A stretch of DNA of 64,000 nt. Origin: Cylicocyclus nassatus (lineage: Eukaryota > Nematoda > Chromadorea > Rhabditida > Strongylidae). The stretch spans positions 1,472,123 to 1,536,122 of the forward strand of contig CATQJL010000112.1 of NCBI GenBank assembly GCA_958299035.1. Reading direction: 5' to 3'. The notes under the pieces were generated by a model. It ran no database searches. It had not been told where the DNA came from and worked only from the letters and a program-made list of their open reading frames with translations. Below, in pieces: positions 59,997-64,000 of this stretch; the stretch's first letter is position 1, and each line of letters opens with the position of its first letter. The position numbers and the translations under genes were made by a program.

Positions 59997-60168
59997 CCTT
60001 TGATTCAACAAGCTTGGCGGCTGGAAGGCGGAGCTGGTGACCTAATTAAGGCTGCTCGCGCCCGCGACGCAGTCTGCATCTCTCCCGCGCCTGCTCTCTG
60101 ATCATTACCTAGCCTCAATTAGGTCACGAAGCCCCGCCTTCCAACCGCCAAGCCAGTTGAATCAAAGG
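59997..60168. mobile_element. 172-bp palindromic MITE nested in repeat B
   Basis: Ends CCTTTGATTCAAC and GTTGAATCAAAGG are perfect inverted copies. The arms extend about 55 bp with few mismatches (GCTTGGCGGCTGGAAGGCGG against GCTTGGCGGTTGGAAGGCGG, then TGACCTAATT). A short GC-rich loop separates them. It is much richer in GC than the host repeat. Confidence 0.85.
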
Positions 60169-60240
60169 ATACTTTGCTTCTTCGCACCTTTTCTTCGTAG
60201 TTAAGGTTATTACTACTCAAACAGAAGTCACATTTTAATC

Positions 60241-60462
60241 AGGGCTCAGCACAAGGTTGCTTTGAGAAAATGCAAGAAACGATTCTCTTCTGACTTTCGC
60301 AAAACTTTACGAAATCCCCTTTGACCCAAAAGTGGAACGTCGACTACAAAGCATAACCTTACTTGCGCTTTTTTCAGATCGCAAAAAAAAGAGATCCCCT
60401 TTGCTTTTGAACCCAAAAAAACCGGTATCCAGATTGTTTATGATTCACCTGTGCCGAGCCCT
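60241..60462 (-). mobile_element. MITE family C, copy 3, nested in repeat B
   Basis: 222 bp with ends AGGGCTCAGCACAAGG and, inverted, AGGGCTCGGCACAGGTG. Read on the minus strand it follows the interior of copies 1 and 2 (CCGGTTTTTTTGGG, AAAAGCAAAGGGG, TTTGGGTCAAAGGGG). It separates the two halves of repeat B. Confidence 0.82.
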
Positions 60463-60580
60463 AATTCCAGTTCTCTTTTGATTACTCTTTCAAAAGATAC
60501 CGAACAATGGACAAAAATTTGTCTGCAGTATTTGTAGGAGCCGCAAAGGCGACTGAAATTTATTAGCCAATCTAGTAGCA

Positions 60581-62060
60581 AGTTTCTCATTTACGTGAGG
60601 GTTACAAATCATTTACAGATCGCTCCATAAAAACCGAAATCGCGCAGTACGCACTGAGAACTGGTAAGAAATAACTCTCATTACAACATCATTGGTGGAG
60701 TTTTGTCAAATGATCACATCCACAAAACTGACGTTGCTCAGACAAATTCAATAGTTATTTTTTTCGAAAGTGGTAATGACACTTTAATTTCCTTTAGTTG
60801 TAATGTTAATGGCACTTTTTACAGGAGAGACGCTCAGAATGCAATCCCTTGAGTTTTGCATCGAAAAGTTGAGTCATACATAGTCCGACACTGCAAGTGT
60901 TATAAATATAACATAGTTCTTTCAACGAAAATGTGTAGCACTAATGCAAAACGTCTGAAAAGGTGTTGAAAGATGATAGGGGTCTAATCAAAAATCAAGA
61001 GAAGTTTGGGTAGCGATGTCATCAGGAAAATCTATAATTCATTTAAATGGCACTATACATAACTTTAAAATTTTTGGAACAAGCGTAGTAAGAGCTGAGT
61101 CATGAGACTAGAGAAAGGGTTTTCCGAATTTGTTCAATGAAAAATACAAAATTGGAATGCTCTGCATTAGACTATACCATTTTCAATGTTTCTTGAACAA
61201 ATTCTAGCTATAAAAATTTGAAACATGAGGATTTTCTGGTAGCTCCTTGTATGATTAGATATATAAAGTGAAAGCAATTCATGAAATAAGTCATGAACTT
61301 TCTGAATGCGTCCTTCTTGCAAAAAACGACACGAATTCTAAACGCTTTACTGCGGCATTCATTCTCTCTGAATATTCTTGAAGATAACGATATAAAGACT
61401 TTAGAGCTTTCGTATGAAGTGATGGTTTTCGAACTGTTCGTGACCCACTCTTATAATCCTTCAAGCATGGGTTTGCTAGTATTCTCACAGGACTTATAGC
61501 CAGATTTTTATTTGGATGCGATCTCTGTACATTTCGGCTCATTCAAATATTTTGTTTAACTCTATTCATCTATGAGTATACTTCTGTCGCTCAACTTTTG
61601 CAGCCCTCGAAAAGTACTAATGAAAAAGCAGTCAGACCCGGGAGCAGCAGGGAGTCGTTTGCTGTTCTACTAGTTCCTAACCCAAAGGAGGACTGCATCA
61701 AACACTCTAGATCCTGTCACTTCACTATCTCCCCTAATCATGTGTATATTGCTATCATCAAGATACCACGTGCCCTCTACTATCTTATAAGGGCCGACTA
61801 CAATATTAGTAAAAAATTAGTAGATTGGTTTTGCTCTATGGGCACGAAAGGTGCCTATGGGTCAGGTGGCTACGACAGGACCATTTCTCGAAGAATGAGC
61901 AAACTTGTCCCAGGAGTGAGTGGGGCGATGGGGTAGGGCGAGGCGGGGGGACATGAAGATTTTTTCGCCTTTCGTCGATAGCCGAACAGAACCTCAACTG
62001 TAGGATATGCTACTACGCACTATCTACATCACAACTCGTTGGTTAACCTTGCGACAATAA
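60581..62060. other. non-coding stretch
   Basis: AT-rich. A 112-residue frame at 61598-61936 has no recognisable domain. A GC-rich tail lies at 61915-61955. No gene supported. Confidence 0.45.
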
Positions 62061-62376
62061 CAGTGGCGTACCCAGCATTTCCGTTCAGGAGGGGGGGGGA
62101 AGAAAAAAATTCTGTGATGAAGGTGCGTGCAGCCCGAAAAATTTTTGGTATGCTTGACAAAATTTTTGCGGGCCCCTAACCCCGAAATTCCAGGAAAAGC
62201 CGGCGTGGCGGCCACACCCAAAATGTTTTTCATAACGCTAGATTGAGTTTTTAAAATTATTCTGATTATTTTCAAGTATGAACAAGTCTCGCACGTTTTT
62301 ATAACTCATGTAAGTGACTTTCAAAAATTTCGCGACCCATTTGCCCCCCCGCGCCCCCAACCTTAGTACGCTACTG
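62061..62376 (+). mobile_element. hAT-type MITE family D, copy
   Basis: 316 bp with ends CAGTGGCGTACCCAG and, inverted, CAGTAGCGTACTAAG. It contains a G-run (62091-62099) and the TTTTTATAACTCATGTAAGT block shared with 12985 and, inverted, with 34139. CAGTGGCG-type ends indicate hAT. A clear 8-bp duplication is not visible. Confidence 0.72.
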
Positions 62377-64000
62377 ATCAGTAGGTATACATATAATAGC
62401 ATCTGTCTGGCCTACATAAAATCCTGTATAATTTGCAAAAAATTTGAGGAATTGGCCGCAAGGGAAAGATTGTTGTTTCTTTTCCTCTCTCGTCCTTTAC
62501 TCTCCATCCACTATCACTTAAGTAAATGTTTTGCACAAAGATTTTACTAATAATGAGAAACGCAAACATTAGGGCAGAGTGACAAAACAGACGCTACAAT
62601 CTGGCATTCTACAACATAGATACAATTAGCATTGCTGTTGAATTACACCGCGCCAACTACTGACTGTCTCACTCTCGACTACTCTGTCGCCAAAGAAGTT
62701 CATTGATTTGACATATCGTAAAAATGTGAAGGTTATAAACATACTGAGTAGGAGACGTTCGATGAGCGCAAAACTGGTTACCAAGCAGTTGTCGATGACT
62801 GTTTTGTAAGAGGTGATTGTGGCAATGAAGAACCCACGCAAAAGAAAGCAAGGAAGGTACTAGATAAGAGATGGCAAAAGTGGAATTCAAGATGTAAGGA
62901 AATGGTTCTAAAACAATGTTAGACGAGATCTGTGACTTATGTTAGATGGAAGGGCATGTACCGCCAACAATTGATGGGGACTTTTTATTTTCATATTCAT
63001 TGTTAAGAGGGAAAATCACTACTTAAAGAGAGATATGTACCAACCTGTGCTTTGGGCCAGATTCGTTCACGATAAGCACAATATGCATTTCCTCTTCTCG
63101 ATCTGTGAAAAGGTCCGATCACACATCTAAAAAAATCTAAGTAAGACAGTAGCATGTGGTCTCGGGAAAGAAAGCATCTTTGATGAGGATAAGTGAGAAA
63201 GGTTCGCAAGGGAGAAGATCAACACAATAAGCTACGGTACATGAGCGATTTGAAAATTGGCAACAAAGTTATTGCGATTGCCTTTGATGTACATATACAT
63301 GTATATATGTATCAAATAATGAGTAATTCAGAAATTTTGTGGAACAGAATAGCAAAAATTAAAAGGGGCCGACGTTCTGCTAATTCTCTTATGTTCCTTG
63401 CCTCAAACTTCCTTTTGTATCAAGACGAACTGCCCTTTCCGGCTATCTTCAACACTTACTATCGGGCTATGGCAAACGCCAAGATGAGTGGGTTTCTTTC
63501 AAATTTTGTTTTTCGCACGGAGAGCGGAATCCGAAAAAATATGCGCACCCTTTGATAAATAACTCTTTTGTATTGTCCTACTCTCAAAAGCACCATAATG
63601 AAGAACTGGCTTTCTTAGCAGGACTGTACAAAGTGATTATAAATTACTACTGTAAGGTTGTGATAAGAATATCAAGAGAGTCCCTAGCTTTAGCTCTCGT
63701 GGGCTGGAAACTAGATCTTGTTTCCAGTAAATGTCAAAATCTGGTTACACCATTCAAACCGCTTTACATGAATATGCTAACTTTTGGTTCAAATCAGCTG
63801 GTTTTAAACACCCCAATACAACAGTCGAGGGGTTTTGAAGATTTTTGAGTTGACAGCTATTACAATGTTGAAGAGTGATTTGTGATTTGTTCTACTATAT
63901 CGTAGGTTTAAGTTAAAACCAGTTTTTTGCTTTGATTTTGGAAGCCATGAGATTCACTAAGGTGTACAAGTTAGTCATTGTCATACATTGTGGACGACAA
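62377..64000. other. non-coding stretch at the window edge
   Basis: Two long plus-strand frames (63193-63555, 120 residues; 63552-63848, 98 residues) overlap by a few bases but show no domain, signal peptide or splice-linked neighbour. I cannot support them as a gene. Confidence 0.4.

Larger units (their letters stand above)
59772..60580 (+). repeat. interspersed repeat B, copy 3, interrupted by two MITEs
   Basis: The repeat starts AGTAAAGGATAGTTGTACCC and ends with ATACCGAACAATGGACAAAA and ATTTGTCTGCAGTATTTG, like copies 1 and 2. Its body is split by insertions at 59997-60168 and 60241-60462. Without them it is about 415 bp. Confidence 0.78.

Noticed and set aside
63193..63848. Two nearly continuous plus-strand frames of 120 and 98 residues
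   Set aside because: No recognisable domain, repeat or splice structure; composition is like the surrounding AT-rich DNA.

Overview
The window looks like genomic DNA from a nematode, probably a Rhabditina (clade V) species. It is AT-rich, has many short introns with compact acceptors (mostly TTTTAG, TTTCAG or TTGCAG) and holds many small inverted-repeat transposons. The genus cannot be named from the sequence alone.

One gene dominates. Positions 1 to about 32.2 kb, on the minus strand, hold most of a giant LDL-receptor-related protein of the LRP2/megalin type, the probable orthologue of C. elegans lrp-1. I could place about 103 exons with roughly 12.5 kb of coding sequence (about 4,190 residues, all in frame). 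Read from high to low coordinate, they give LDLa cluster I (6 repeats), two EGFs, two YWTD propellers, cluster II (8), EGFs, four propellers, cluster III (10), two EGFs, one propeller, cluster IV (11), two EGFs and the start of the last propeller. The 8-10-11 pattern and the 2-4-1-1 propeller spacing match vertebrate LRP1/LRP2. The six-repeat first cluster points to LRP2/megalin. The rest of the last propeller, the transmembrane segment and the cytoplasmic tail lie beyond position 1. The signal-peptide exon is not securely identified.

From about 32.2 to 64 kb I find no protein-coding gene that I can support. The region is upstream/intergenic DNA, or possibly a long first intron, with three GC-rich patches (about 35.8, 39.4 and 49.5 kb) that are candidate promoter regions. 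It also carries many mobile elements.

Mobile elements can be recognised in both halves. A 2,023-bp hAT-type foldback element at 40659-42681 has a perfect 8-bp target duplication. A 1.08-kb foldback element with a tetranucleotide microsatellite lies in an lrp-1 intron. Smaller elements include a Harbinger-like MITE (TTA duplication), a TA-flanked MITE and a TTAA-flanked MITE. Four interspersed repeat families each have three copies in the window. One site at 59.77-60.58 kb holds two MITEs nested inside an older repeat. I found no RNA genes, CRISPR arrays or prokaryotic features.
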